Source: JADJVL01 sp039812765 (lineage in GTDB: Bacteria > Acidobacteriota > Holophagae > Holophagales > Holophagaceae). Taken from it: a stretch of 64,000 nucleotides of DNA. A model generated the notes under the pieces. The model did not search any database and was not told the origin of the DNA. It saw only the letters and a program-made list of their open reading frames with translations. Within the stretch, counting starts at the first letter, position 1. The number at the start of each line of letters is the position of its first letter. The position numbers and the translations under genes were made by a program. Below, in pieces: positions 12,507 to 20,917 of this stretch. The stretch is taken from positions 1 to 64,000 of the forward strand of contig JBDIBF010000002.1 of the NCBI GenBank assembly GCA_039812765.1. Direction: 5' to 3'.

Positions 12507-12854
12507 ATGGCTCACGAAGGCCACGAGCACGGACCGGATTGCAACCACGAGCACGACGATTCCTTCGAGATCGAGGTCGTCGAGCTGGAGGACGAGAACG
12601 GCGAGAAGGAGGAGTTCGCCATCCTCGAGGAGGTGGACTTCGAGGACCGCCACTTCTGCGTCCTCGCGCCCCTGCAGGAGGTCCAGGCCCAGAGCGAGGG
12701 CAAGCTCAGCGAGGAGGAGGGCCTCTCCCTCGAGATCTTCGAGGTGAAGGACGACATGTTCACGCCCCTGGAGGACGAGGCGCTGGCCGAACGCCTCATG
12801 ACCCATTTGGACGAGATGGCCGCCAAGCTCGCCGAGGAAGAGGACAAGGACTGA
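12507..12854 (+). CDS. DUF1292-type acidic protein with His-rich N-terminus
   Basis: 115 aa, very acidic. The first 20 residues contain a His/Cys cluster (HEGHEHGPDCNHEHDD) likely to bind metal. The rest matches the DUF1292 (YrzB) pattern: IEVVELEDENGEKEEFAILEE then CVLAPLQ and LEIFEVKDD. The function of DUF1292 proteins is not established. The ATG at 12507 is preceded by GAGGAG at correct spacing, so the frame opening at 12462 is rejected. It lies just upstream of the nickel-chelatase gene larC, which makes a metal-related role conceivable, but that is inference. Confidence 0.8.
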   Translation: MAHEGHEHGPDCNHEHDDSFEIEVVELEDENGEKEEFAILEEVDFEDRHFCVLAPLQEVQAQSEGKLSEEEGLSLEIFEVKDDMFTPLEDEALAERLMTHLDEMAAKLAEEEDKD

Positions 12855-12859
12855 CCCGC

Positions 12860-12865
12860 TAGAAT
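12860..12865 (+). promoter_or_regulatory. Candidate -10 box of larC
   Basis: TAGAAT precedes the hairpin at 12875-12900. It also lies 5 bases before an ATG at 12871 that opens a 65-codon frame overlapping the larC start in another frame. Confidence 0.45.
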
Positions 12866-12874
12866 CATCGATGA

Positions 12875-12900
12875 GCGAGGCCCCCGCTCGGGGGCCTCGC
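12875..12900 (+). terminator. Strong hairpin before larC
   Basis: An 11-bp perfect stem (GCGAGGCCCCC / GGGGGCCTCGC) with a GCTC loop, followed by GCTTTCTGG. It may terminate the DUF1292 gene. Because it lies between TAGAAT and the larC GTG, it would also be in the larC leader. Confidence 0.65.
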
Positions 12901-12917
12901 GCTTTCTGGAGCAGGCC

Positions 12918-14159
12918 GTGGCGCAACTGTGGGTGGATGCATTCTCGGGCCTCTCGGGCGACCTGTGGGTGGGCGGCTTCCTCGCCCTCGGCGTGCCCGA
13001 GGCCGAGCTGCGCGCCGTCCTCCGCGGCCTGCCCTTCGACGACCTGGACCTCCGCGTGGAAACGGTGATGCGCTGTGGCGTAAAGGGACTGAAGGCCAGC
13101 GTCCTCATCGGCGGGCGTGTGGACGCCGGCGGGCCGCACCTGGACCTGCCCGCCGGCGCCAAGCGCGTGCTGCGACGCCATGTTAAGACGAAGCCAGGCG
13201 CCCACGTCCACGGGCTGCGCTGGGTGGAGGTGGATGGGCTGCTCAAGGACCGCCTTGACCCCCGCACCGCCGACGTGGCCCGCGGCGCCTTCGAGAAGCT
13301 GGCCCAGGCCGAGGCCCGGGTCCACGGGATGCCCCTCGCGGAGGTCCACTTCCACGAGGTGGGCGTGAAGGACAGCATCGCCGACGTGGCCCTGGCGGCG
13401 GCGGGCTGGGTGTGCCTGGGCGAGCCCGCGGTCCACGTCGGACCCATCGCCCTCGGGACGGGGCGCACGCCCATGGCCCACGGCAACTACCCGATCCCCG
13501 GCCCCGCCACCCTCTTCCTGCTGGACGGCTTCGAGCTGGTGCCTGGCGCCGCGCCGGACGGCAAGGAGCTCACCACTCCCACCGGCGCCGCCCTCGCGGC
13601 CCAGCTCGCCGGGTCGAAGCGGGCCCCCCGGCGCTTCATTCCCGCGCTCAGCGCCTTCGCCGCCGGCGGCTGGGACTTCCCGGACAGCCCCAACGTCGCG
13701 CGCTTCGTGCTGGGCGAGGTGCCCGGCGGGAACGCGGCCCTGCTGCAGGTGGAGACCAACCTCGACGACGCCACGCCCCAGCAGGTGGCCCACGCCCAGG
13801 CGCGTCTGATGGAGGCCGGCGCCCTCGACGTCTGGGTGACGGCCGCGACCTTCAAGAAGGGGCGCAGCGGTTGGGTGCTGGGCATGATCCTCGAGCCGTC
13901 GAGCGTGGAACCGCTCACGCAGGTCCTCGTTTCCGAGCTGCCCACCCTCGGCCTGCGCATGTGGCCGCTCCAGCGCCTGGAAGCGGAGCGCACCTTCACG
14001 GCCGCGATGGTGGAAGGCCGGACCGTCCCCGTGAAGGAGGGGCGCTGGCCCGGCGCGACGACCCGCCAGCCCGAATTCGAGGATGCCAAGGCGGCCGCGA
14101 AGGCCCTGGGCAGGCCCCTGCGGGAGGTCCAGAAGGCGGCGAAGCGGGGTAAGGCCTGA
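12918..14159 (+). CDS. larC: LarC-type nickel insertion protein
   Basis: 413 aa, GTG start with GGAGCAGG upstream. It has the full LarC (DUF111) layout: N-terminal VDAFSGLSGDLWVGGFLALG, the His-rich AEVHFHEVGVKDSIAD, the central PTPAHG-like segment GTGRTPMAHGNYPIPGPAT, and C-terminal VETNLDDATPQQVAHA. LarC inserts Ni into the pyridinium bisthiocarboxylate mononucleotide to make the nickel-pincer cofactor of lactate racemase and other LarA homologues. No larA, larB or larE is in the window. The stop overlaps the next ATG by one base (TGATG), indicating translational coupling to the dehydratase gene. Confidence 0.9.
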   Translation: MAQLWVDAFSGLSGDLWVGGFLALGVPEAELRAVLRGLPFDDLDLRVETVMRCGVKGLKASVLIGGRVDAGGPHLDLPAGAKRVLRRHVKTKPGAHVHGLRWVEVDGLLKDRLDPRTADVARGAFEKLAQAEARVHGMPLAEVHFHEVGVKDSIADVALAAAGWVCLGEPAVHVGPIALGTGRTPMAHGNYPIPGPATLFLLDGFELVPGAAPDGKELTTPTGAALAAQLAGSKRAPRRFIPALSAFAAGGWDFPDSPNVARFVLGEVPGGNAALLQVETNLDDATPQQVAHAQARLMEAGALDVWVTAATFKKGRSGWVLGMILEPSSVEPLTQVLVSELPTLGLRMWPLQRLEAERTFTAAMVEGRTVPVKEGRWPGATTRQPEFEDAKAAAKALGRPLREVQKAAKRGKA

Positions 14160-16126
14160 TGCTTCCCGACGCCCTGCGCTTCGAGGGCCGTGTCCTCTTC
14201 CTCAGCGAGGACGCGGACAAGGTCGCGCGCCAGCTCCGGGGCGAGGACCTGTCGCTGGAGGCCGCCCATCCCCTGCGCACCCAGATCAGTACCGACGAGA
14301 TCACGCCGGCTTTCATCTGCTACCACTTCGACGGGAAGCTTGGCGACTTCCCCTACCTGGGCCTGAAGTGCGGGGACGCCTTCCCCTGCCGGGAGGGCCT
14401 CGTGAGGGCCGGCGGCTTCGCCGTCTCCGTCTCGGGGCTGCGGCGGGGCAAGGGCAGCTCCCGGGAGGCCTCGCCCTACGCGGAGTTGTGCGCCGGCATC
14501 CGTCTCGTGATCGCCGAGAGCTTCGAGCGCATCTACCGGCAGAACTGCCAGAACCTGGGGCTCCTCACGAGCACGGACGTCGGGCTGGTGGCGCGGATCC
14601 GGCGGGGCGAAGCCATCCCGCTGGCCGAGTTCACCGCCGGACTGGACCCTATCACCGCGGAGATCGTGCGGTGCGGCGGCCTCTTCGCCTTCAACGCGGC
14701 CCGCCTCGCGGGCGAGGTCGCGGCGCCGGTCCCCGCCCATGCTCCCGGACCCATGACCCTCGCGGAAAAGATCCTGGCGCGCCATGCCGTGATGGACGCC
14801 CAGGCCGGCCGCGTGGGCTCGGCCCGCGTGCGCGCCGGGGACGGCCTCTTCGTGAAGGCCGACTGGCGCTTCTCCCACGAGTACGTGACGCCCATGGCGG
14901 CGAGCTTCCTCCAGCAGGCCCTCGGTGACGTCCCCCTCAGGGACCCGGCTTCCATCCTCGCCTTCCGCGACCACCTCACCTTCCTGCACCACAGCATGGC
15001 CGCGGAGCACCGCGCGAAGGGCCTGCTGGAGGTCGCGCAGCGGCTGAAGGCCGTCCAGGAAGCCTTCTGCGCGCGGCACGGCATCCGCCTGCACGTCGAA
15101 CTGCCGGACGGCGACGGCAGCGAGGGCATCTGCCACAGCCTCATGGCCGAGCGCTACGCCCTGCCGGGCCAGGTGGTGGTGGGCACGGACAGCCACACGC
15201 CCCACGCCGGCGCCCTGGGCTGCCTGGCCTTCGGCGTGGGCACCACGGACATCGCCAACGCCTGGGTCACCGGGGACGTGCGGGTGACCGTGCCGCCCAC
15301 CGTGCGGGTCATCCTGGACGGAACCCTGCGCCCGGGAGTTTCCGCCAAGGACGTGGTGCTCCACCTCCTGGCGCAGCCGTTCATCCGCGAGGGGAAGGCC
15401 ATCGGCCACGTGATCGAATACCAGGGCCGCGGCGTCGAGGCCATGGACACCGACGAGCGGGCGACGCTCACCAACATGGCCGCCGAGATTGGCGGTTTCA
15501 CGGGCCTCGTGGCGCCGGACGCGGAGACCGCGCGCTTCCTGCGGGAACGCCGGGGCGTCGACTTCGTGGTCGAGGACTGGATGCGGTCCGACGAGGACGC
15601 GGCCTTCGCCCACACGATCCGCGTGGACGGCGCGGCCCTGGGCCCCATGCTCGCCCGCCCCGGGGACCCCGGGAATGGCGTGGCCCTCCGCGATCTCCGC
15701 GAGGACGTCCGGATCGACATCGCCTACCTGGGCAGCTGCACCGGGGGCAAGCGGGAGGACCTGCGGCGGGCCTACGAAGTGGTGAAGGCGGCCGCCGCCG
15801 AGGGCCGGCGCATCCCGGGCCACGTGCGGTTCTTCGTCCAGTGCGGCAGCGAGGACGTGCGGCGACACGCCCGCGACCAGGGCTGGATCGCCGCCTTCGA
15901 GGCTGTCGGTGCCACAGTCCTGGGCAGCTCCTGCGGCGCCTGCATCAACGCCGGTCCCGGCGTGAGCGAGACGAAGGACCAGGTCACCATCAGCGCCATC
16001 AACCGCAACTTCCCCGGCCGCAGCGGCCCGGGGCAGGTGTGGCTGGCGAGCCCGGCGACCGTGGCCGCCAGCGCGCTGGCGGGGCGGATCGCGGCACCTG
16101 GATCACCTACTCCAGCCAGCGCATGA
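14159..16126 (+). CDS. Aconitase/isopropylmalate dehydratase-family protein, swivel domain first
   Basis: 655 aa. Residues ~1-195 are a LeuD-like swivel domain containing GDFPYLGLKCGDAFPC and the substrate loop GKGSSREASPYAE. At about residue 200, TLAEKILARHAVMDAQAG is the typical N-terminus of LeuC. The catalytic part has VVVGTDSHTPHAGALGCLAFG, GSCTGGKREDLR and SSCGACINAGPG, giving Cys ligands for a [4Fe-4S] cluster, and SAINRNFPGRSG. It should dehydrate/hydrate a hydroxy-acid. The substrate is uncertain: isopropylmalate, homocitrate or dimethylmalate type. The domain order is LeuD-LeuC, as in AcnB without its HEAT domain, and opposite to fungal Leu1. It overlaps convergent ALDH by 20 bases. 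Confidence 0.82.
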   Translation: MLPDALRFEGRVLFLSEDADKVARQLRGEDLSLEAAHPLRTQISTDEITPAFICYHFDGKLGDFPYLGLKCGDAFPCREGLVRAGGFAVSVSGLRRGKGSSREASPYAELCAGIRLVIAESFERIYRQNCQNLGLLTSTDVGLVARIRRGEAIPLAEFTAGLDPITAEIVRCGGLFAFNAARLAGEVAAPVPAHAPGPMTLAEKILARHAVMDAQAGRVGSARVRAGDGLFVKADWRFSHEYVTPMAASFLQQALGDVPLRDPASILAFRDHLTFLHHSMAAEHRAKGLLEVAQRLKAVQEAFCARHGIRLHVELPDGDGSEGICHSLMAERYALPGQVVVGTDSHTPHAGALGCLAFGVGTTDIANAWVTGDVRVTVPPTVRVILDGTLRPGVSAKDVVLHLLAQPFIREGKAIGHVIEYQGRGVEAMDTDERATLTNMAAEIGGFTGLVAPDAETARFLRERRGVDFVVEDWMRSDEDAAFAHTIRVDGAALGPMLARPGDPGNGVALRDLREDVRIDIAYLGSCTGGKREDLRRAYEVVKAAAAEGRRIPGHVRFFVQCGSEDVRRHARDQGWIAAFEAVGATVLGSSCGACINAGPGVSETKDQVTISAINRNFPGRSGPGQVWLASPATVAASALAGRIAAPGSPTPASA

Positions 16127-17528
16127 CCCGGAAGGCCAGCCGCGACAGCCAGCCCTCGTAGGGCGGCTTCGTGAAGCCGATGGGGTCGTACCAGCCGGCC
16201 TCCAGCACGGCGCGTTGGTGGCTGAAGGCCCGGAAGCCGTGCTCGCCATGGTAGGCCCCGAAGCCGCTGGGGCCGCGCCCGCCGAAGGGGAGGGCCGGGT
16301 TGCCCAGGTGGAGGACCGTGTGCTCCAGGGCCGTGCCGCCGGCCCGCGTGTCCCGGAGCCAGCCCTGGGCCTCGGCGGCGTTCCCGGTGAAAAGGTAGCT
16401 GGCGAGGGGCTGGTCCAGGTCGCGCAGGATCGCGAGGGCCTCCGCCCGGTCGCGGTAGCTCACCACCGGCAGGATGGGGCCGAAGATCTCCTCCCGCATG
16501 AGTGGGCTGCCGAGGGGCACGCCGCGGACGGCCGTCGGCGCCATCCGCAGACGCCCCTCGTCGGAATCCCCGCCGAAGACCACCTCGCCCCCGCTGCCCG
16601 AAAGCAGGGCCCGCTGGCGGTCGAAGGCAGCCCGGTCGATGAGCTTGCCGAAGGCGGGGCTGGCCATCGGCTCGGGGCCGAAGAGCGCCTGGACCTCGGC
16701 CTTCAGGCGGTCCAGGAAGGGCCGCTCCAGGTGTTCAGGCACCAGGACGTAGTCGGGCGCCACGCAGGTCTGGCCCGCGTTGATCCACTTGCCCCAGGCG
16801 ATGCGCTTCGCGGCCCGGTCCAGGTCGGCGCCCTCCGTGATCAGCGCCGGGCTCTTGCCGCCCAGCTCGAGGGTCACGCCCGCCAGGTGCTTCGCCGCGG
16901 CCGCCATCACCAGGTGGCCGACGCGCGTGGAGCCGGTGAAGAAGAAGTGGTCGAAGGGCAAGGCCAGGAGGGCCTGGGCCACCTCGGGGCCTCCGGTCGC
17001 GATGGCCACCTCCTCCGGGGGGAAGGTGTCCCGGACGAGCTTCGCCAGGACGGCCTCGGTGGCCAGGGCTTTTTCCGAGGGCTTGAGGATGACCGTGTTC
17101 CCGGCGGCCAGGGCCGCCACGAGGGGCACGAGGGTGAGGAAGACCGGGTAGTTCCAGGGCGCCAGGATGAGCACCCGTCCCTTCGGCTCGAAGCGCACCC
17201 GGCTCCGCGTGCCCAGGAGCAGGAGGGGCGTGCCCACCCGACGGGGCTTCATCCATCGGGCCAGGTTCCGGAGGGCCTGGTTCAGTTCGGCCCAGGTCAC
17301 GTGCAGCTCGGTCAGGTGGGACTCCTCCGCGCACTTGCCGAGATCCTCGGCCAGGGCCGCGAGCAGGGCAGGCCTCGCCGCCTCCATCCCGGCCTTCAGC
17401 CGACGGAGCCGGTCCCGCCGAGCTTCCGCGCCTTCGGTCGCCAGGGCCCAGCGCCGGGAGCCCTGGGCGTCGAAGGCGGCCCGGAGATCGTCGGGAAGGG
17501 CGGCGAGGGCGCCGTCAGGGATCGTCAT
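16107..17528 (-). CDS. Aldehyde dehydrogenase, class-3-like
   Basis: 473 aa. NAD(P)-dependent oxidation of aldehydes. Motifs: APWNYPVFLTLVPL with the catalytic Asn, KPSEKALAT, FTGSTRVGHLVM, the general-base Glu in LELGGKSPALI, and the nucleophilic Cys in GKWINAGQTCVAPDYVL. The C-terminal half (MREEIFGPILPVVSY, PFGGRGPSGFGAYHG) is also intact. The short length and the C-terminal helix after the catalytic domain resemble class 3/fatty aldehyde dehydrogenases, suggesting medium- or long-chain aldehydes. The ATG at 17528 has TATCCT 7 bases upstream and GGAG between. The gene is divergent from the HMG-CoA reductase operon. Confidence 0.9.
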   Translation of the reverse strand: MTIPDGALAALPDDLRAAFDAQGSRRWALATEGAEARRDRLRRLKAGMEAARPALLAALAEDLGKCAEESHLTELHVTWAELNQALRNLARWMKPRRVGTPLLLLGTRSRVRFEPKGRVLILAPWNYPVFLTLVPLVAALAAGNTVILKPSEKALATEAVLAKLVRDTFPPEEVAIATGGPEVAQALLALPFDHFFFTGSTRVGHLVMAAAAKHLAGVTLELGGKSPALITEGADLDRAAKRIAWGKWINAGQTCVAPDYVLVPEHLERPFLDRLKAEVQALFGPEPMASPAFGKLIDRAAFDRQRALLSGSGGEVVFGGDSDEGRLRMAPTAVRGVPLGSPLMREEIFGPILPVVSYRDRAEALAILRDLDQPLASYLFTGNAAEAQGWLRDTRAGGTALEHTVLHLGNPALPFGGRGPSGFGAYHGEHGFRAFSHQRAVLEAGWYDPIGFTKPPYEGWLSRLAFRVMRWLE

Positions 17529-17535
17529 GGGCTCC

Positions 17536-17541
17536 AGGATA
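17536..17541 (-). promoter_or_regulatory. Candidate -10 box of the aldehyde dehydrogenase gene
   Basis: TATCCT on the minus strand ends 7 bases before the ATG at 17528. This fits a leaderless or nearly leaderless mRNA. Confidence 0.45.
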
Positions 17542-17646
17542 GGACCCCGGTCGGGTCCCGGGGGCCCCGGAATGCGTGCGGCGCGCCATGGCGGGAAGGC
17601 GCCCCCTCTGACACAGTAGAGGCACTTCATCCCAGGACGCGCCGCC

Positions 17647-19188
17647 ATGATGATCCCCCAGCTGCTGCTCCGGAAGCTCTACACCTACGGGTCCCTGCGC
17701 AACACGGCCGAAGGCCTGGAGTTCAGCCTGAAGAACCGGCTCAACGACGTGACGCTCACGAAGGTGGTGAAGGTGCGCCTGGACGCCATGGACATCCCGG
17801 CCTCGGAGCTCCAGATCGACGTGGGGGACGGGAAATGGATCCCGGCCACCGCCATCTCCGAGGCGCGGCCCGAGACCTTCCCCCTGAAGGCCGTGGCCTT
17901 CCTGCGGGCCCCGGGGAAGCAGGCGGGCGAGGGCCTGCACAAGCTGGAGATCACCCTGGAAGTGAAGAGCATGGGCCAGCTCACCATCAAGGTGGAGGAC
18001 AACCCGGCCAAGTCCGCGCCCCCGGCGGTGACGGTGCCCCTGGACAAGGAGGACAACTACTCCCCCGAGATCGTCGCCGCGCGACAGAAATTCATCGAGA
18101 CGTACAGCAAGGTGCAGCTCAAGCACCTCACCAAGTACTCCTTCGACCCGGCGGTGACGAAGGGCAACATCGAGAACTTCACTGGCGTCGCGCAGGTCCC
18201 CCTCGGATTTGCCGGTCCCCTGCGGGTGAACGGAGAACATGCCAACGGCGAGTTCATCATCCCCCTGGCCACGGCCGAAGGCACGCTGGTGGCAAGCTAC
18301 AACCGGGGCATGAAGGTGCTGAACCTGAGCGGCGGCGTGACCACCACCGTGCAGGGCGACCACATGCAGCGGGCGCCGGTCTTCATCTTCGACAGCGCCC
18401 GGGAGGCCCGGGAGTTCCGCAAGTGGGTGCACGCCCACATCGATGACCTGCGCCGGGAGGCGGAGGCCACCACCCGCAGCGGCAAGCTGGACTACTTCGA
18501 CAGCTTCCTGGCCAGCAAGTTCTGCTACCTGCGCTTCAACTTCACCACCGGGGACGCCGCGGGCCAGAACATGGTGGGACGCGCCACCTACGCCGCCTGC
18601 AGCTGGATCCTGGAGCACAACAAGACCATTCGGCGCTTCTTCCTCGAGTCCAACATGGCCACGGACAAGAAGGCCAGCCAGGTGAACGTCATGCGCACCC
18701 GCGGCAAGCGCGTCACCGCCGAGTGCACCGTCAAGCGCGACGTGCTCATGAACGTCATGCGCGTGGAGCCCGAGAGCCTCGCCTACCACTGGGGCGTCTC
18801 CAACGTGGGCTCCATCCTGTCGGGCGCGAACAACAACGGCGCCCACAGCCCCAACGGCATCACGGCCATGTTCATCGCCACGGGCCAGGACGTGGCCAAC
18901 GTCTCGGAAGGGACCTCCGCCATCCTCTACACCGAGCTGACGCCGGAGCGGGACCTCTACATGAGCATCACCATCCCGAGCCTCATCGTGGCCACCCACG
19001 GCGGCGGCACGGGCCTGCCCACCCAGCGGGAATGCCTGGAGATCCTGGGCTGCTTCGGCGCGGGGAAGGTGAAGAAGCTGGCGGAGATCGTCGCCGGTGT
19101 GGTGCTGGCCGGCGAATTGAGCCTGGGCGCCGCCATCTCGAGCCTGGAGTGGGTCTCCTCCCACGAGGAATATGGCCGCAACCGCTGA
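17647..19188 (+). CDS. HMG-CoA reductase with extra N-terminal domain
   Basis: 513 aa. It makes mevalonate from HMG-CoA using NAD(P)H. Catalytic motifs are complete: ENFTGVAQVPLGFAGPL, PLATAEGTLVASYNRG (Glu), GDAAGQNMV, TDKKASQVNVMRTRGK (Lys), ATGQDVANVSEGT (Asp), THGGGTGLPTQRE, and the C-terminal SHEEYGRNR, whose His is the general acid. The spacing is like class I (eukaryotic/archaeal) enzymes. Residues 1-~125 are an additional, soluble, mainly beta segment that I do not recognise. There is no membrane anchor. The downstream gene overlaps by 17 bases. Mevalonate-pathway HMGR is uncommon in bacteria. Confidence 0.92.
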   Translation: MMIPQLLLRKLYTYGSLRNTAEGLEFSLKNRLNDVTLTKVVKVRLDAMDIPASELQIDVGDGKWIPATAISEARPETFPLKAVAFLRAPGKQAGEGLHKLEITLEVKSMGQLTIKVEDNPAKSAPPAVTVPLDKEDNYSPEIVAARQKFIETYSKVQLKHLTKYSFDPAVTKGNIENFTGVAQVPLGFAGPLRVNGEHANGEFIIPLATAEGTLVASYNRGMKVLNLSGGVTTTVQGDHMQRAPVFIFDSAREAREFRKWVHAHIDDLRREAEATTRSGKLDYFDSFLASKFCYLRFNFTTGDAAGQNMVGRATYAACSWILEHNKTIRRFFLESNMATDKKASQVNVMRTRGKRVTAECTVKRDVLMNVMRVEPESLAYHWGVSNVGSILSGANNNGAHSPNGITAMFIATGQDVANVSEGTSAILYTELTPERDLYMSITIPSLIVATHGGGTGLPTQRECLEILGCFGAGKVKKLAEIVAGVVLAGELSLGAAISSLEWVSSHEEYGRNR

Positions 19189-20917
19189 AGGCGCGCCGCC
19201 ACCGGACGCCGCGCCCCCGCCGGGTGCCGCGGCGCCCCCCGCGACCGCGGGAACGACGGACCCCGAGGCCCTGCTGCGCGAGAAGGGTTTCGAGATCCTG
19301 AAGGTGGGCCGCTCCGAAGGCCTGGTCCGCCGCTTCTTCACCACCGCGCGGCACTTCACGGGGCTGCTCTTCGGCGGCCTGCTGGCCCTGCGCCGCCAAC
19401 GGAACGAGGAGGGGACGCCGGGGCTGGCGAAGCGGTTCGGCCTCTGGTGGGTGACGCTCCCCGCGCGGATCCTGGTGGCCCGGGACCTTCGGAACGAGTC
19501 CTTCCCGGTGCAGCTGCGGCGGCGGCTGGAGCGCCTCGGCCCCACCTACATCAAGCTCGGCCAGATCCTCAGCCTGCGGGAGGACCTGCTCCCGAAGGCC
19601 GTCACGGAGGAGCTGAAGCACCTCCTGAACCGCCTGCCGGTGGTGCCGCTGCCGGTGCTGGCGAGGATCATCGAGGGCGACCTCAAGAAGCCCGTGGACG
19701 AGCTGTTCCTCTCCATCGACCCCATCCCCCTGGGCTCGGCCTCCATCGGCCAGACCCACAAGGCCACGACTCGGGACGGCGACCGGGTGATCCTCAAGGT
19801 GGTCAAGCCCGGCATCCGCAAGACCCTGGAACGGGACGCGAAGCTCCTGCGCATGTTCGGCAGCCTGGCCCAGCTCTTCATCCCGCGCTACCAGCCGCGG
19901 CAGGTGATCCACGAGTTCGTGGCCTACACCCTGCGGGAGGTGGACCTGCGGCTCGAAGCCGACAACGCCGAGACCTTCTCCGCCAACTTCGTCGACGTTC
20001 CCGACGTCGTCTTCCCGCGCATCTACCGGGCCTACAGCGGCCGGAACGTGCTCTGCATGGAGTTCTTCGACGGCATCGCCCCGGACAAGCCCGAGGCCCA
20101 GGAGCTTCCGGAGGAGCAGCGCCGGCACCTCACCGACCTCGGCGCCATGTCCATCATCCGCATGCTCTACAAGGACGGATTCTTCCACGCGGATCTGCAT
20201 CCCGGGAACCTGATCATCCTGCCGGGGCCGAAGGTGGGCTTCATCGACCTCGGCATGGTGGGCCGCCTGGACGAGGATCTGCGCCGGGCCCTGCTCTACT
20301 ACTACTTCGCCCTGGTGATGGGGGACGGCGAGAACGCTGCCCGCTACCTCACCGCCATCGCCCGGCCCGGGGACGGGGCCAACCCCAACGCCTTCCGCCG
20401 GGACGCCACCGAGATCGCGAACCGATGGAAGCGGGCGTCGAATTTCGACGAGTTCAGCCTGGGCCAGCTCATCCTCGAATCCCTCTCCAAGGGCGCCGAG
20501 CACGGCATGTACTTCCCGGTGGAGATGGTGCTCATGGTGAAGGCCCTTGTGACCTTCGAGGGCGTGGGCAACGTGCTGCTGCCGGGCTTCGACGTGGCCG
20601 AGGTGAGCAAGAAGCACATCCGCACCCTCTTCATCCACCAGTTCAGCCCCATGCGCTTCTTCACGGAGGGCATGCGGGGGGTGCCGGACCTGGTGGACGC
20701 CATGGCCAAGATGCCCCTGCTCGTGACCGACGGCCTGAAGGTGCTGGAGCGCCTCTCCCGGCAGCCCAGCGAGAACCCGCTGTCCGGCCTGCGGGGCACG
20801 CTCATCGCGGGCTCGTGCCTCGTGGCGGCGGCGGTCTCCATGGGCTTCAAGGCGCCGTGGCCGGTGTGGTCGGCCCTCTTCCTGATTGCCTTCCTGCTCG
20901 CCGTGAGGAAGAAATGA
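19172..20917 (+). CDS. UbiB/ABC1/ADCK-family atypical kinase
   Basis: 581 aa. After a ~35-residue Ala/Pro-rich start, the protein has the ADCK signature: LGPTYIKLGQILSLREDLLP (KxGQ motif), PLGSASIGQTHKATTRDGDRVILKVVKPG (Ala-rich loop and Lys), a catalytic region FFHADLHPGNLIIL and GFIDLGMVGRL. Two hydrophobic helices near the C-terminus (GTLIAGSCLVAAAV and WSALFLIAFLLAV) anchor it in the membrane. UbiB/COQ8 ATPases support isoprenoid-quinone synthesis, and other members act on lipids. The ATG has GAGGAA upstream and lies inside the HMGR gene. The next gene starts with ATGA overlap, so the three genes form one operon. Confidence 0.92.
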   Translation: MAATAEGAPPPDAAPPPGAAAPPATAGTTDPEALLREKGFEILKVGRSEGLVRRFFTTARHFTGLLFGGLLALRRQRNEEGTPGLAKRFGLWWVTLPARILVARDLRNESFPVQLRRRLERLGPTYIKLGQILSLREDLLPKAVTEELKHLLNRLPVVPLPVLARIIEGDLKKPVDELFLSIDPIPLGSASIGQTHKATTRDGDRVILKVVKPGIRKTLERDAKLLRMFGSLAQLFIPRYQPRQVIHEFVAYTLREVDLRLEADNAETFSANFVDVPDVVFPRIYRAYSGRNVLCMEFFDGIAPDKPEAQELPEEQRRHLTDLGAMSIIRMLYKDGFFHADLHPGNLIILPGPKVGFIDLGMVGRLDEDLRRALLYYYFALVMGDGENAARYLTAIARPGDGANPNAFRRDATEIANRWKRASNFDEFSLGQLILESLSKGAEHGMYFPVEMVLMVKALVTFEGVGNVLLPGFDVAEVSKKHIRTLFIHQFSPMRFFTEGMRGVPDLVDAMAKMPLLVTDGLKVLERLSRQPSENPLSGLRGTLIAGSCLVAAAVSMGFKAPWPVWSALFLIAFLLAVRKK

